Below, piece after piece: positions 52,090 to 61,470 of a DNA stretch of 64,000 nt (within the stretch, counting starts at the first letter, position 1; every line of letters starts with the position of its first letter). The notes beneath the pieces were generated by a model that saw only the letters and a program-made list of their open reading frames with translations, was not told the origin of the DNA and ran no database searches. The stretch is from Azospirillum cavernae (GTDB taxonomy: Bacteria; Pseudomonadota; Alphaproteobacteria; Azospirillales; Azospirillaceae): NCBI RefSeq assembly GCF_003590795.1, contig NZ_QYUL01000006.1, positions 62,001 to 126,000 on the forward strand. Reading direction: 5' to 3'. Both the position numbers and the translations under genes were made by a program.

Positions 52090-53106
52090 TTATTCCAGAT
52101 AATCAACGGTCCTGACATAACCCTCGCGCAATGACGCCTCGGCAGCGGCGCAGGCGCAGATCAAGTCAAAATTCCGCTGGGCGGAAGGTGACGTGTTCTC
52201 CCGATTCAAGATCGCTTGGACGAAACCAGGGATCAGGTCGCCCTTCGCCGTTGGCAGGGGGGGGGCTAGGATCGGCGCCGCTCTTTCCTCGGGGGAACGC
52301 GAGCGGTGCAGGCGCGCGCCGACATCATCGTAGATGAAGGTCGCTTTGGTGCCAAAGACGCGCAACACATGGTGGTGACGGTGAACGCACCCGTAATTGG
52401 TCGCGATGCGCCCCACCAGCCCCGATGGGAACGTAAAGGTGGCCGCAGCGAAATCGTCATACCGGAACGAGCTTCCGCGTGTCGAGATGCGGTTGCCAAC
52501 CACACTTACTCGGTCAGGACGCTGATCAGACAGCCACAGCATCAGATCGATCATGTGGATGCCGCCGCCCAGCGTCACGGAATAGTCTGGGATCTCGCCG
52601 CGCCACCCTTGTGTGATCTTGTTCAGACGACCGTACAGATAATCCCCATCGATGGCGTAGATTTCGCCGAATTCCCCCGCTTCGATCGCCGACTTGAGCC
52701 AGCGGTACATTGGCGCGGCCCGCAGGACGAGATTGCTTTCGAGAGCCGGACGTCCCGCCAATTCCCACGCTTTTTTGATCGCCGCCGCCTCCTCGATGGT
52801 GCGGCACAACGGCTTTTCTACAAAAAGATGCTTTCCATGCTTCAGCGCCTGCAAAACCTGCTCGTAATGGGCGTCGTCGAAGGAGGCGATGGAAAGGATT
52901 GAGGTTTCTGGATCGCCAAGGATTGTCGCGAAGTCGGCTGCGATCTCTCCTTGCCCAAGCTGCAGCCGCGCTTTCTCAGCCTGAGCCGCATCAATGTCCA
53001 AAAGCCAGCGGAGACGGGTGGAGGGCAGCGCGGCGTAGGTCAGAGCATGCTGAAAACCGATGCCAAGCCCGACGACGCCAGCCCCAAGCGGCGCTGATGT
53101 GGTCAT
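52090..53106 (-). CDS. Gfo/Idh/MocA-family sugar oxidoreductase
   Basis: This 338-aa protein has the N-terminal dinucleotide motif GVVGLGIGFQHALTYA and the family EKP motif in HLFVEKPLCRTIEEA. YSVTLGGGIHMIDLMLWLSD carries the catalytic-type GGGIHxxD segment. It would oxidise or reduce a sugar hydroxyl using NAD(P). A C9 run in its coding strand lies at 52257-52265. It overlaps the SpsF-like gene upstream by ATGA, a pairing common in nonulosonate loci, where such enzymes adjust the sugar's stereochemistry (inference). Confidence 0.85.
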   Translation of the reverse strand: MTTSAPLGAGVVGLGIGFQHALTYAALPSTRLRWLLDIDAAQAEKARLQLGQGEIAADFATILGDPETSILSIASFDDAHYEQVLQALKHGKHLFVEKPLCRTIEEAAAIKKAWELAGRPALESNLVLRAAPMYRWLKSAIEAGEFGEIYAIDGDYLYGRLNKITQGWRGEIPDYSVTLGGGIHMIDLMLWLSDQRPDRVSVVGNRISTRGSSFRYDDFAAATFTFPSGLVGRIATNYGCVHRHHHVLRVFGTKATFIYDDVGARLHRSRSPEERAAPILAPPLPTAKGDLIPGFVQAILNRENTSPSAQRNFDLICACAAAEASLREGYVRTVDYLE

Positions 53107-53819
53107 GATCGTTCCTCCCAGATGTCTTCGAGAGCGATGGAGACATCGCCCGCGCCTTCCAATCGCCTCAAATCGTCGAGGGTGTCGACCGTGTGGGAGG
53201 CGCTGGAGGACAGGTCGGCGCCCAGACGGATGTTGAGGATGCGGAAATCCTTGGGATTCCGATAGAAATAGGGAGTGACATGCTCTCGGTCGTCAGTCGT
53301 CAGCGCGTGGTCGGAAAGCGCGTTCAGGCTTGCCGTCCGGATCAGTTCGGCGCTCTGCCCCTTCGGAAAGCTGCGTGGAAAGATGTTGGTCACAAGGTCG
53401 CCATCAAAATCGCAGCGGGCGGCGACCGCCGCGATCACTTGCGGATCGATCAGGGGGCTGTCGGCGCTGATCCGCAGCATCCAGGCGCAGGGAAAAGCCA
53501 CAGCCGCCTGACGGAATCGCGAAAGCACATCATCCAGCGGCCCTCGGAAAACCGGAAAACCTAGATGCTCCACGTAGAGCGCCAATGGATCATCTGTCAC
53601 ATCGTCGCTGGTGATCACTACGACTTTGCCGTCGCCGGGCAGCGCCTGGGTGGCGGCACGCAGGACATGCGCAATCATCGGCTTGGACCGGAAGGGGGCG
53701 AGAACCTTTCCGGGAAGCCGCCGGGACGACATGCGGGCCTGAACGAAGATGCGCAATGGAACGCATTCGACGGGACCGCTCAAGGCGGCTGTCCCCTCAA
53801 GGGCGATCATGATGGTCAT
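53103..53819 (-). CDS. SpsF-like cytidylyltransferase
   Basis: This 238-aa nucleotidyltransferase begins with about 20 extra residues before RIFVQARMSSRRLPGKVLAP, the family loop. RISADSPLIDPQVI is the metal- and substrate-binding segment. It belongs to the CMP-nonulosonate/KDO synthetase-like fold. Bacillus SpsF, with SpsE (NeuB-like), takes part in a legionaminic-type pathway. With the NeuB at 48.7 kb it would form CMP-activated sugar for transfer. It heads the leftward cluster, and no other gene lies within the 207 bp to cysNC. Confidence 0.83.
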   Translation of the reverse strand: MTIMIALEGTAALSGPVECVPLRIFVQARMSSRRLPGKVLAPFRSKPMIAHVLRAATQALPGDGKVVVITSDDVTDDPLALYVEHLGFPVFRGPLDDVLSRFRQAAVAFPCAWMLRISADSPLIDPQVIAAVAARCDFDGDLVTNIFPRSFPKGQSAELIRTASLNALSDHALTTDDREHVTPYFYRNPKDFRILNIRLGADLSSSASHTVDTLDDLRRLEGAGDVSIALEDIWEERS

Positions 53820-54026
53820 TGGTTCCAGTCAAAGTGCAAGGATGCGACCGCTCCGGACAATTGCCCAGACTGCGGTGCTCGATACACCAGATACGACCGA
53901 GGACGCTACCCCGCACTGCAACCCAACATGCTGTTGCTCGTTCTGTTGGGCTTGCCGGTGAACAAAGTTGCCCACCACATCGCCTCAATCGAATTCGTTG
54001 CTTGACAGGTTGGCGACGCAAGCGTG
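53820..54026. other. gap between cysNC and the SpsF-like gene
   Basis: The plus strand of this 207-bp gap continues a frame with CPDCGARYTRYDRGR and a hydrophobic tail (LLLVLLGLPVNKVAHHI). It vaguely resembles a zinc-knuckle transposase end, but no family can be assigned. No terminator-like hairpin was found by eye. It should hold the promoter of the leftward nonulosonate cluster. Confidence 0.3.
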
Positions 54027-55970
54027 TCAACGCTCGACGATCCCCCGTTCTTCCAGCATTGCCAGCACCCGTTCTGCCAAGCGTTCCGGCGGCTCCACAC
54101 CCGCAGATAGGCGCAGTTCGGGTGCTTCTGGCATCTCATAAGGGCTGTCAATGCCAGTAAAATGTGGCAATTGGCCGATCCGAGCCTTGTGGTAAAGCCC
54201 CTTCGGATCGCGGCTTTCGCACAGCGCCAACGGGGTGTCCACGAAGATTTCCAGAAACTCGCCTGGCTCCACCAGATCACGGGCCATTCGACGTTCGCTG
54301 CGGAAGGGCGAAATGAAGCTGACCAGCACGATCAAACCGGACTGCACCATCAGCCGCGACACCTCGGCGACGCGGCGGATGTTTTCCACCCGGTCTTCGT
54401 CGGTGAAACCCAGGTCTCGGTTCAAGCCCAATCGGACATTGTCGCCGTCCAGGCTCATGGTGTGATGGCCCCGGAGGTGCAACGCCTGTTCGACCAGATC
54501 GGCAACGGTGGATTTCCCCGCCCCCGACAGCCCGGTGAACCACAGCACGCAGGGCTTCTGTCCCAGGGCGGCGGCGCGGGCGATCTTGTCGACCCTCATT
54601 CGGCGGTGATGAATGTTTGACGCCCGCCGCAAGGCGAAGTCGATCATGCCGCAACCAACTGTGGCGTTGGACATGCGGTCGATCAGCACGAAACCGCCCA
54701 TCGTCCGGTTGTCGGCGTAGGAATCGAACGGCACTGGGCGGTCCAACGCCAGATTGCACACGGCGACACCGTTCAGTTCCAGATGTTTGGCCGCGATGTG
54801 CTCCAGGGTGTTCACGTCAATGGCGTGCTTCAACTCCGTCACCTGGGCGCCGACCGTGCTGGCGCCCAGACGCAGAATGTAGGAACGGCCAGGAAGCAGC
54901 GGCTGGTCGCTCATCCACACCACATGCGCGGAAAACTGGTCGTAAGTCTGCGGCATCCGGTCGGGATCGACCAGGACGTCGCCGCGCGACACGTCGATCT
55001 CGTCGGCCAGCACCAGGGTGACGGCCTGGGTGGCGGCAGCCTCCTCGCGATCACCGTCCATTGTGACGATCCGCGTCACCGTGGTGGTGCGCCCGGCGGG
55101 CAGAATCGCCACCCGGTCGCCCGGACGGATGACGCCACTGGCGACCGTGCCAGAAAAGCCTCGAAAATCCTGATTGGGCCGATTGACCCATTGGACTGGG
55201 AAACGGAACGGAACGCCTCGCGCCTCGGCGTTGGCCGGGGTTGTCTCCAGATGTCCGAGCAGGGTCGGGCCGACGAACCAGGGCATGGCCTGTGACGGGG
55301 TCGTCACGTTGTCGCCGGTCAAGGCCGACACTGGAATGCAGGTCACGTTGGTGATGCCGACGCGGCTGGCAAAGTCGCGGTAATCGGCGGCGATCCGCTC
55401 GAACGTCGCTTCGTCCCAGCCAACCGCGTCCATCTTGTTGACCGCCAGAACGACGTGCCGGATGCCCAGCAACGCCACGATGGCGCTGTGGCGGCGGGTT
55501 TGCGTCAGCACGCCCTTGCGCGCGTCCACCAGCAGCACGGCGACGTCGGCGGTGGAGGCCCCAGTCGCCATGTTGCGGGTGTATTGCTCGTGTCCCGGCG
55601 TGTCGGCGACGATGAATTTCCGCTTGTCGGTGGTGAAAAACCGATAGGCGACGTCGATGGTGATGCCCTGTTCGCGCTCGGCGGCAAGGCCGTCCACCAG
55701 CAGGGCCAGATCAAGCTGGCCGCTTCCGGTCGTGCCAAATCGGCTGGAATCTTTTTCCAGGCTGGCAAGCTGGTCTTCGAACAGAAGCTTGCAGTCATAC
55801 AGCAACCGCCCGATCAGGGTGGATTTCCCATCATCCACCGAACCGCAGGTGATGAAGCGCAGGAGATCTTTGTTTTCCTGAGCGCGCAGATAGGCTTCGA
55901 CCTCGGTGGCCGCTTGCCTGGCGTTGTCGGATGCCGTCTGGAGAGGGATCGTGTCTTGGCGCGCGGGCAT
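54027..55970 (-). CDS. cysNC: bifunctional sulfate adenylyltransferase large subunit / APS kinase (CysNC, NodQ-like)
   Basis: This 647-aa fusion has an EF-Tu-like GTPase half with [27 protein letters not shown] and VNKMD. From about residue 460 an APS kinase half follows, with P-loop [13 protein letters not shown] and [20 protein letters not shown]. Together they turn sulfate and ATP into APS and then PAPS, the sulfate donor for sulfotransferases. In rhizobia NodPQ plays this role for sulfated signals; here a sulfotransferase lies 6 kb away. It overlaps cysD by one base (stop/start contact at 55970). Confidence 0.94.
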   Translation of the reverse strand: MPARQDTIPLQTASDNARQAATEVEAYLRAQENKDLLRFITCGSVDDGKSTLIGRLLYDCKLLFEDQLASLEKDSSRFGTTGSGQLDLALLVDGLAAEREQGITIDVAYRFFTTDKRKFIVADTPGHEQYTRNMATGASTADVAVLLVDARKGVLTQTRRHSAIVALLGIRHVVLAVNKMDAVGWDEATFERIAADYRDFASRVGITNVTCIPVSALTGDNVTTPSQAMPWFVGPTLLGHLETTPANAEARGVPFRFPVQWVNRPNQDFRGFSGTVASGVIRPGDRVAILPAGRTTTVTRIVTMDGDREEAAATQAVTLVLADEIDVSRGDVLVDPDRMPQTYDQFSAHVVWMSDQPLLPGRSYILRLGASTVGAQVTELKHAIDVNTLEHIAAKHLELNGVAVCNLALDRPVPFDSYADNRTMGGFVLIDRMSNATVGCGMIDFALRRASNIHHRRMRVDKIARAAALGQKPCVLWFTGLSGAGKSTVADLVEQALHLRGHHTMSLDGDNVRLGLNRDLGFTDEDRVENIRRVAEVSRLMVQSGLIVLVSFISPFRSERRMARDLVEPGEFLEIFVDTPLALCESRDPKGLYHKARIGQLPHFTGIDSPYEMPEAPELRLSAGVEPPERLAERVLAMLEERGIVER

Positions 55971-56884
55971 TAGAAATAGCCCTCCTGCTTCTTGATCTCC
56001 ATTGAGGCGGCGGCGTCCTGGTCAATCACCCGCCCTTGCCGTTCTGAGGTGGTGGCCAGCAGCATTTCGTGGATCACTTCCGGCAGGGTGGCGGCCCGGC
56101 TTTCAACCGCCCCTGTCAGCGGGTAGCACCCCAGCGTGCGGAACCGCACCCACCGCATTTCCGGCGTTTCGCCGGGACGCAGCGGAAAACGTTCGTCATC
56201 CACCATGATGAGCGCGCCATCCCGTTCAACCACCGGGCGCGGTTTGGCGAAATACAGCGGCACCACCGGGATGTTTTCCTGGTGGATGTATTGCCAGATG
56301 TCCAACTCGGTCCAATTGGACAGCGGGAAGGCGCGGATGCTTTCCCCTTTGCCGATCCGACCGTTGTAGAGGCTCCACAGCTCCGGGCGCTGGTTTTTGG
56401 GATCCCAGCGATGGGCGGCTGTGCGGAACGAGAAGACGCGCTCCTTGGCGCGGGATTTCTCCTCGTCACGCCGTGCGCCGCCAAAGGCCGCGTCAAAGCC
56501 GTGGCGGTCCAGCGCCTGTTTCAACGCCTGGGTCTTCATCACGTCGGTGTGCGCCGCCGACCCGTGGCTGAATGGCCCGACGCCCTGGCGCACGCCATCC
56601 TCGTTGACGTGGACGATCAACTCCAGCCCCAGATCCGCGATGCGGCTGTCACGGAACGTGATCATTTCCTGAAATTTCCAGGTCGTGTCCACATGCATCA
56701 GCGGGAAGGGCGGCTTGGACGGGTAGAAGGCCTTCATGGCCAAGTGCAGCATCACCGAGCTGTCCTTGCCGATGGAATACAGCATCACCGGATTGCGGAA
56801 TTGCGCCGCAACCTCGCGCATGATGTGGATGCTTTCGGCTTCCAGGCGCTGCAAATGCGTCGGTCGGGGGGATGACGTGGACAC
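55970..56884 (-). CDS. cysD: sulfate adenylyltransferase subunit 2
   Basis: This protein of about 304 aa begins [20 protein letters not shown] at a GTG (56884), matching the usual CysD N-terminus and length. The PP-loop is [17 protein letters not shown], followed by [14 protein letters not shown]. The conserved [20 protein letters not shown] and [14 protein letters not shown] blocks are present. CysD supplies the adenylyl transfer activity, with CysN's GTPase as partner. The frame is open to 57034, but that extension is not family-like. It diverges from the ABC permease. Confidence 0.93.
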   Translation of the reverse strand: MSTSSPRPTHLQRLEAESIHIMREVAAQFRNPVMLYSIGKDSSVMLHLAMKAFYPSKPPFPLMHVDTTWKFQEMITFRDSRIADLGLELIVHVNEDGVRQGVGPFSHGSAAHTDVMKTQALKQALDRHGFDAAFGGARRDEEKSRAKERVFSFRTAAHRWDPKNQRPELWSLYNGRIGKGESIRAFPLSNWTELDIWQYIHQENIPVVPLYFAKPRPVVERDGALIMVDDERFPLRPGETPEMRWVRFRTLGCYPLTGAVESRAATLPEVIHEMLLATTSERQGRVIDQDAAASMEIKKQEGYF

Positions 56885-57180
56885 GGGCGAACAAGACCTT
56901 ACAAGCGGCGGTGCGGCGCAAAGGGCGATGCCTAGGCGCGTCGCGGGGCAAGACACCTGATATACGTCGTTGGCGCGCTCTTCGGCAACGGCTTCGCTTT
57001 CCAGCAAAGTCGGAAGAGGTAGGCCACACTGCAACGCGATAGTGCGTGACAGCCACGGCTGTCTAGAGTAGGACAGCGGCGTATGGCTTTGCGCCTGTCA
57101 CCGAGAGGAAGGGGGCTTTGCGTTGGATTGCCCTCCCATGCCTTGCCTCCACATCGCGTCCACACCCGCATGATCCGCCG
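56885..57180. promoter_or_regulatory. divergent intergenic region cysD / ABC permease
   Basis: This 296-bp stretch separates the leftward cysD-cysNC operon from the rightward exporter operon. It must carry both promoters. I could not pick out a convincing -35/-10 pair or operator by eye. Confidence 0.4.
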
Positions 57181-57996
57181 ATGACCCTCTTGTTCGATTC
57201 CGCCGACCGCAGTCAAGCCGCGCGCGCCTGCGAAGACCTGCAACTCGGCGCGATGAGTTGGTCGCTGTGGGGCATGCTGGGTTGGCATGACATCCGCAAA
57301 CGCTACCGCCGTTCGGTGCTTGGGCCGTTCTGGCTGACTCTCAGCATGGCGGTCCTGGTCGCCAGCCTGGGCTTCATCTACGGTTCCCTGTTCAATTTCC
57401 ACCTGTCAGACTATCTGCCTTTCCTGGCTCTGGGACTGGCCATTTGGAATTTTGTCGCGGCCATCTTGAACGAAGGCTGTCACAGCTTCCTGGAGTTCGA
57501 GAGCCTCATCAAACATGTGCGAATGCCGCTGTCCGTGCATGCTTTGCGTGTTGTCTGGCGAAATCTGATTATCCTCGCTCACAACGCGGTCATCTTCGTG
57601 GTCATGGCGCTGTGGCTTGGTCTGTGGCCGGGGTTTGGCCTTCTGGAGGCCATGCTCGGGGTTGTTCTGCTTGTGGTCAACGCGGTGTGGATCGCTTTGC
57701 TGTTGGGCATCGCCTGCGCGCGCTTCCGCGACATCCAGCCGATCACCGGCAGCGTGGTCCAACTGCTGTTCTTCATCACGCCGGTGATGTGGAAACCGGA
57801 ACTGATGGCGGAACGCCAGCTTCTGATCACGTTGAACCCGATCTATTATCTTATGGAGGTGGTGCGCGGCCCCCTGCTGGGCGAGACGCTGCCGCTGTCC
57901 ACCTGGGCGGGCGCCCTGCTCATCACCGCGCTGGGATGGTCGCTGACCTTCGCCGTCTATGTTCGTTTCCGCAAACGCATCGCATATTGGCTGTAA
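57181..57996 (+). CDS. wzm: ABC-2 type polysaccharide export permease (Wzm/KpsM-like)
   Basis: This 271-aa membrane protein has an amphipathic N-terminus with the family motif WHDIRKRYRRSVLGPFWLTL. Six hydrophobic segments follow, including FWLTLSMAVLVASLGFIYGS and VVQLLFFITPVMW. FFITPVMWKPE and LNPIYYLMEVVRGPLLGE are characteristic of O-antigen and capsule exporters. The ATG at 57181 is chosen; the frame is open 63 bp further upstream. The ATPase partner starts 4 bp after its stop. Together they would move lipid-linked or capsular polysaccharide across the inner membrane. Confidence 0.9.
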   Translation: MTLLFDSADRSQAARACEDLQLGAMSWSLWGMLGWHDIRKRYRRSVLGPFWLTLSMAVLVASLGFIYGSLFNFHLSDYLPFLALGLAIWNFVAAILNEGCHSFLEFESLIKHVRMPLSVHALRVVWRNLIILAHNAVIFVVMALWLGLWPGFGLLEAMLGVVLLVVNAVWIALLLGIACARFRDIQPITGSVVQLLFFITPVMWKPELMAERQLLITLNPIYYLMEVVRGPLLGETLPLSTWAGALLITALGWSLTFAVYVRFRKRIAYWL

Positions 57997-58000
57997 GCCC

Positions 58001-58807
58001 GTGGCTCAGATCCATCTCGATCAGGTTTCCGTGGATTTCGTCATCTATCAGGGCAGCGGCCGCTCCCTGAAGAAGACGCTGCTGCACTCGTCAACCAGCG
58101 GAATCATCCGGCACGACGCCCAGCACCGCATCCAGGTGCAAGCGCTCGACAAGGTGTCCATACAGCTGGAGCATGGCGACCGGCTCGGGCTGATTGGCGG
58201 CAACGGAGCCGGCAAGACCACGTTGCTGCGCACCATCGCCGGCGTGTATGAGCCGACCGCAGGCCGGATCCGGGTCGAAGGCAAGATCACCCCGCTGTTC
58301 GACCTGTCGATCGGGTTCGACGGCGACGCTTCGGGTTATGACAACATCCGCATGCGCGCGGCCTATTTGGGCGTGTCGCGTGAGGAAATCGAACGCAAGA
58401 TGGACGACATCGCCGCGTTCACCGAATTGGGCGGCCATCTCGACCTGCCGGTGCGCACCTATTCGGCGGGCATGATGCTGCGCTTGGCCTTTGGCGCCGC
58501 CACGGCCATTGACGCGGAAATCCTGCTGATGGACGAATGGATCGCCGTCAGCGACGCGCAATTCCTGGAAAAGGCGGAGCGCCGGGCGGCGGAGTTCGCC
58601 GGGCGGGCCAGCATCCTGGTTGTCGCCTCGCATGTCGAAAGCGTCCTGCGTCGGCTCTGCAACAAGGTGCTGTGGCTGGAAAATGGCCACGTCGTCAAGA
58701 TTGGTCCGGTGGATGAGGTGTTGACCGAATACCGGCAAAATCAGCATCTCGACGCCGCTCCCGCCAACCGGGATCTGGAGCCAACGGTCGGCAAACTGAC
58801 CATGTAG
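58001..58807 (+). CDS. wzt: polysaccharide export ABC ATPase (Wzt/KpsT-like, short form)
   Basis: This 268-aa ATPase has Walker A GGNGAGKTTLLRTI, signature YSAGMMLRLAFG and Walker B EILLMDEWI. The H-loop lies in VVASHVESVLRR. It lacks the C-terminal carbohydrate-binding domain seen in long Wzt proteins such as the one at 62.4 kb, so it probably exports chains without terminal-cap recognition. The GTG at 58001, after a 4-bp gap from the permease, is used. The C-terminus ends shortly after the core fold (KIGPVDEVLTEYRQN). Confidence 0.9.
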   Translation: MAQIHLDQVSVDFVIYQGSGRSLKKTLLHSSTSGIIRHDAQHRIQVQALDKVSIQLEHGDRLGLIGGNGAGKTTLLRTIAGVYEPTAGRIRVEGKITPLFDLSIGFDGDASGYDNIRMRAAYLGVSREEIERKMDDIAAFTELGGHLDLPVRTYSAGMMLRLAFGAATAIDAEILLMDEWIAVSDAQFLEKAERRAAEFAGRASILVVASHVESVLRRLCNKVLWLENGHVVKIGPVDEVLTEYRQNQHLDAAPANRDLEPTVGKLTM

Positions 58808-58869
58808 AAGGCTCTTGCGGCCTTTTTGCCCGCCCCATTCCTTATCAACACAGAACGCCAAGAAAGCCC

Positions 58870-60345
58870 ATGCCGAACAGCGCTGTGGTTCTTGCGTCGG
58901 AGCCGGATCGGATGGAGCGGCCACCGCCGCCATCGGAACTCCGCCTCGACGCGCCGCCGCCCGAGCGCGTGGATGGTCGGCGTGACTTCACTTGGGTTTT
59001 TTCCGGTTGGGCGCGACGACCGGACGCGCGCTTGCGCGCCACCCAGCTGTCCCTTGGCGGGCGGAGCTTTGCCGGACGGACTCCGGCGGTTCGTCTCGAC
59101 GCCGAGGACACGCTCGGTCGAACGGGCGCCAACATCGTCTGCGGTTTCGTCGGTGTGGCCAACCTGCCCGCTGGTCTGCCCACGGCGGAGCTTGACGCGG
59201 TCCTGCGCCTTGACTGGGATGACGGCGTCCAGGAAACCCGCCATCTTGGCGCCGTGACGGTTGCTGTGGACGCTTCTCCTCCGGACGGCCCCGCCAAAAC
59301 ATCGGAACGACGGCTGGTCGCGGTCTGCATGGCCACCTACAACCCCGATCCGGCGCTGTTCCGGGCGCAGATCGCCTCGCTGCTCGCCCAAACCCACCAG
59401 GATTGGATCTGCCTGATCCAGGATGACGGATCGACCGAGGCGCGTTGGCGTGAGATCATCGACGCCACCGCCGGGGATGCCCGCTTCCAGCTCGACCGCA
59501 ACCCGGTCAATCTCGGCTTCTATCGAAATTTCGAACGCAGCCTGACCCGCGTGCCGCCCGACGCCGCTTTCGTCGCCTTCGCCGACCAGGATGATTCCTG
59601 GCATCCCGACAAACTCCGCGTTCTGATCGGCCCGCTGGAGTCCGGCGCGCTTTTGGCGTTCTGCGACATGCGAGTCGTGGATCGCCAGGGGACCGTGTTG
59701 TCCGAGGTGTTCTGGCCCGGTCGGCAGGGGCGCCACGACCAGCCCGGGGCTGTGCTGATGGCCAATGTCGTGACCGGCTGCGCCTGTCTGTTCCGCGCCG
59801 AGCTGCTGGAGCGGGCGTTGCCCTTCCCGCAGGTTGGGCGCCACGCCTACCACGATCATTGGATCGCCTGCTGCGCCGCAGGGGCGGGAAGCGTCGCCTA
59901 TGTGCCCCAGCCGCTCAGCGATTACGTTCAGCATGGCGGCAACACGCTGGGCTATCGGCGGGCGGGCGTCCGCTTGATCGCCAAGGCGGCGACGGCGCTG
60001 CTGCTGGCGCCGCTGGTCGCGGTCGCGTTGTGCGCGCATGGAGTCCGCCGCCGCTGGTCCGGCGTGTTCAACCTGCTGATCGGTTCGGCGTTGCAGGAGT
60101 ATCTGGTTCGGGCAGCGTTCGCCGAGACCCTGCGGCGGCGCGGCCTGCTGCCGGATGGGCCGGACGCCGTTCCGGCGGACTTCCCGCTCGACCAGGGCGC
60201 GCAGCGCTTCCTCATCCGCGCCGGTTTGGCTCCTGGCCGTCGGGGGATCGCCTACCGCGCCACCGCCCTGCGCCTGCTGGCCGGGCTGAAGATCGAACGG
60301 CTGCTGGTCGCGCTTGCCGACTGGCGTTTCCCCGGTTCCAACTGA
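58870..60345 (+). CDS. GT2 glycosyltransferase with an N-terminal accessory domain
   Basis: This 491-aa protein has a proline-rich start and an unassigned beta-rich domain (residues about 30-140; FTWVFSGWARRPDARLRATQ). A GT2 domain follows: RRLVAVCMATYNPDPALFRA, LIQDDGS and FVAFADQDDSWHPDKL, with the acidic metal motif. DHWIACCAAGAGSVAYVPQP is the acceptor-side part. A C-terminal region of about 150 residues is mixed hydrophobic and helical. It is the third gene of the rightward export operon and probably builds the exported polysaccharide. Confidence 0.85.
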   Translation: MPNSAVVLASEPDRMERPPPPSELRLDAPPPERVDGRRDFTWVFSGWARRPDARLRATQLSLGGRSFAGRTPAVRLDAEDTLGRTGANIVCGFVGVANLPAGLPTAELDAVLRLDWDDGVQETRHLGAVTVAVDASPPDGPAKTSERRLVAVCMATYNPDPALFRAQIASLLAQTHQDWICLIQDDGSTEARWREIIDATAGDARFQLDRNPVNLGFYRNFERSLTRVPPDAAFVAFADQDDSWHPDKLRVLIGPLESGALLAFCDMRVVDRQGTVLSEVFWPGRQGRHDQPGAVLMANVVTGCACLFRAELLERALPFPQVGRHAYHDHWIACCAAGAGSVAYVPQPLSDYVQHGGNTLGYRRAGVRLIAKAATALLLAPLVAVALCAHGVRRRWSGVFNLLIGSALQEYLVRAAFAETLRRRGLLPDGPDAVPADFPLDQGAQRFLIRAGLAPGRRGIAYRATALRLLAGLKIERLLVALADWRFPGSN

Positions 60346-60377
60346 ACCTTCCCCGAAGCCATCTCCGGCGGCCGCCC

Positions 60378-61451
60378 ATGCGCGTTCTTCTGCTGTCCCG
60401 TTACGGGTCTCTCGGCTCCAGCAGCCGTTTGCGCCATTATCAGTTCCTGCCCTTTCTCAAGGCGCAGGGAATCTCGGTGGATGTCGCCCCCCTGCTGTCC
60501 GACCATTATCTGACGACGCTCTATGGGGAGGGGCGGCGTTCGCCGGGCGCGATCCTCGCGGCTTACGCCACACGCATTCCCAGGCTGCTCACCGCCCGCC
60601 GCTACGATCTTCTGTGGATCGAGAAGGAGGTTCTGCCCTGGTTGCCTCCCATGCTGGAACGGTTGCTGCTGGCGATGGCCCCGCCCTACGTCGTCGATTT
60701 TGACGACGCTTGGTTCCACCAGTATGACCAGCACCGGCTGGGAATCGTCCGCCGTCTGCTGGGCGACAAGTTGGATCGGCTGATGCGCGGCGCAGCGCTG
60801 GTCACGGTCGGCAACCCGTATCTGGAGGCGCGCGCCCGCGCGGCGGGTGCCTCCAACGTCCTGATTCTGCCCACCGTGGTCGATCCAGCCCGCTACCCGA
60901 CGACGGCGCCGATGGACGGCAAGAGCCGGACGACCATCGGCTGGATCGGCTCGCCCAGCACCTCCCCCTATCTCGATCTGTTGCGGGGGCCGTTGGAGAC
61001 GCTGGACGCTCGTGGGGTGGCCGACGTGGCGCTGATCGGCGCCGCGCCGGACGCTCTCGCCGGATTGCCGGTGCGGCGCCTAACCTGGACCGAGGACAGC
61101 GAAGCCGCCAACATCCTGGGCTTCGACATCGGCGTGATGCCGTTGGCCGACACGCCATGGGAACGCGGCAAGTGCGGCTACAAGCTGATCCAATACATGG
61201 CCTGCGCCCGCCCGGTGGTCGCCAGCCCGGTCGGCGTGAACCGGAGCATCGTCGAGCATGGGGTGAACGGCTTTCTGGCCGAAACGCCGGAAGAATGGCT
61301 CCAGGCGCTCGACCGGCTGTGCGCCGATCCCGCGTTGCGTCAGCGCATGGGCGCCGCCGGTCGCGCCAAGGTGGAGCGCCTCTATTCCGTCGAACAGGTC
61401 GGCCCGTTGCTGGCCGATGGGCTGCGGCGGGCGGCTGGAACGGGCGGCTGA
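60378..61451 (+). CDS. GT4-family glycosyltransferase
   Basis: This 357-aa GT-B enzyme begins MRVLLLSRYGSLGSSSRLRH at an ATG 32 bp after the GT2 stop. The C-terminal half has TTIGWIGSPSTSPYLDLL and FDIGVMPLADTPWERGKCGY. KLIQYMACARPVVASPVGVN is the donor-binding segment with a Lys in place of the first Glu of GT4's EX7E. An open frame reaches back to 59859, but that part overlaps the GT2 gene and is not protein-like. It is the last plus-strand gene of the export operon. Confidence 0.87.
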   Translation: MRVLLLSRYGSLGSSSRLRHYQFLPFLKAQGISVDVAPLLSDHYLTTLYGEGRRSPGAILAAYATRIPRLLTARRYDLLWIEKEVLPWLPPMLERLLLAMAPPYVVDFDDAWFHQYDQHRLGIVRRLLGDKLDRLMRGAALVTVGNPYLEARARAAGASNVLILPTVVDPARYPTTAPMDGKSRTTIGWIGSPSTSPYLDLLRGPLETLDARGVADVALIGAAPDALAGLPVRRLTWTEDSEAANILGFDIGVMPLADTPWERGKCGYKLIQYMACARPVVASPVGVNRSIVEHGVNGFLAETPEEWLQALDRLCADPALRQRMGAAGRAKVERLYSVEQVGPLLADGLRRAAGTGG

Positions 61452-61470
61452 ACCAGAACGCCGAAGGCGG

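Noticed and set aside
53565-54005. 146-aa plus-strand frame with a CPDCGARY zinc-knuckle-like end
   Set aside because: Most of it is antisense to the SpsF-like gene. The tail could be a transposase scrap, but one Cys pair is too little evidence.
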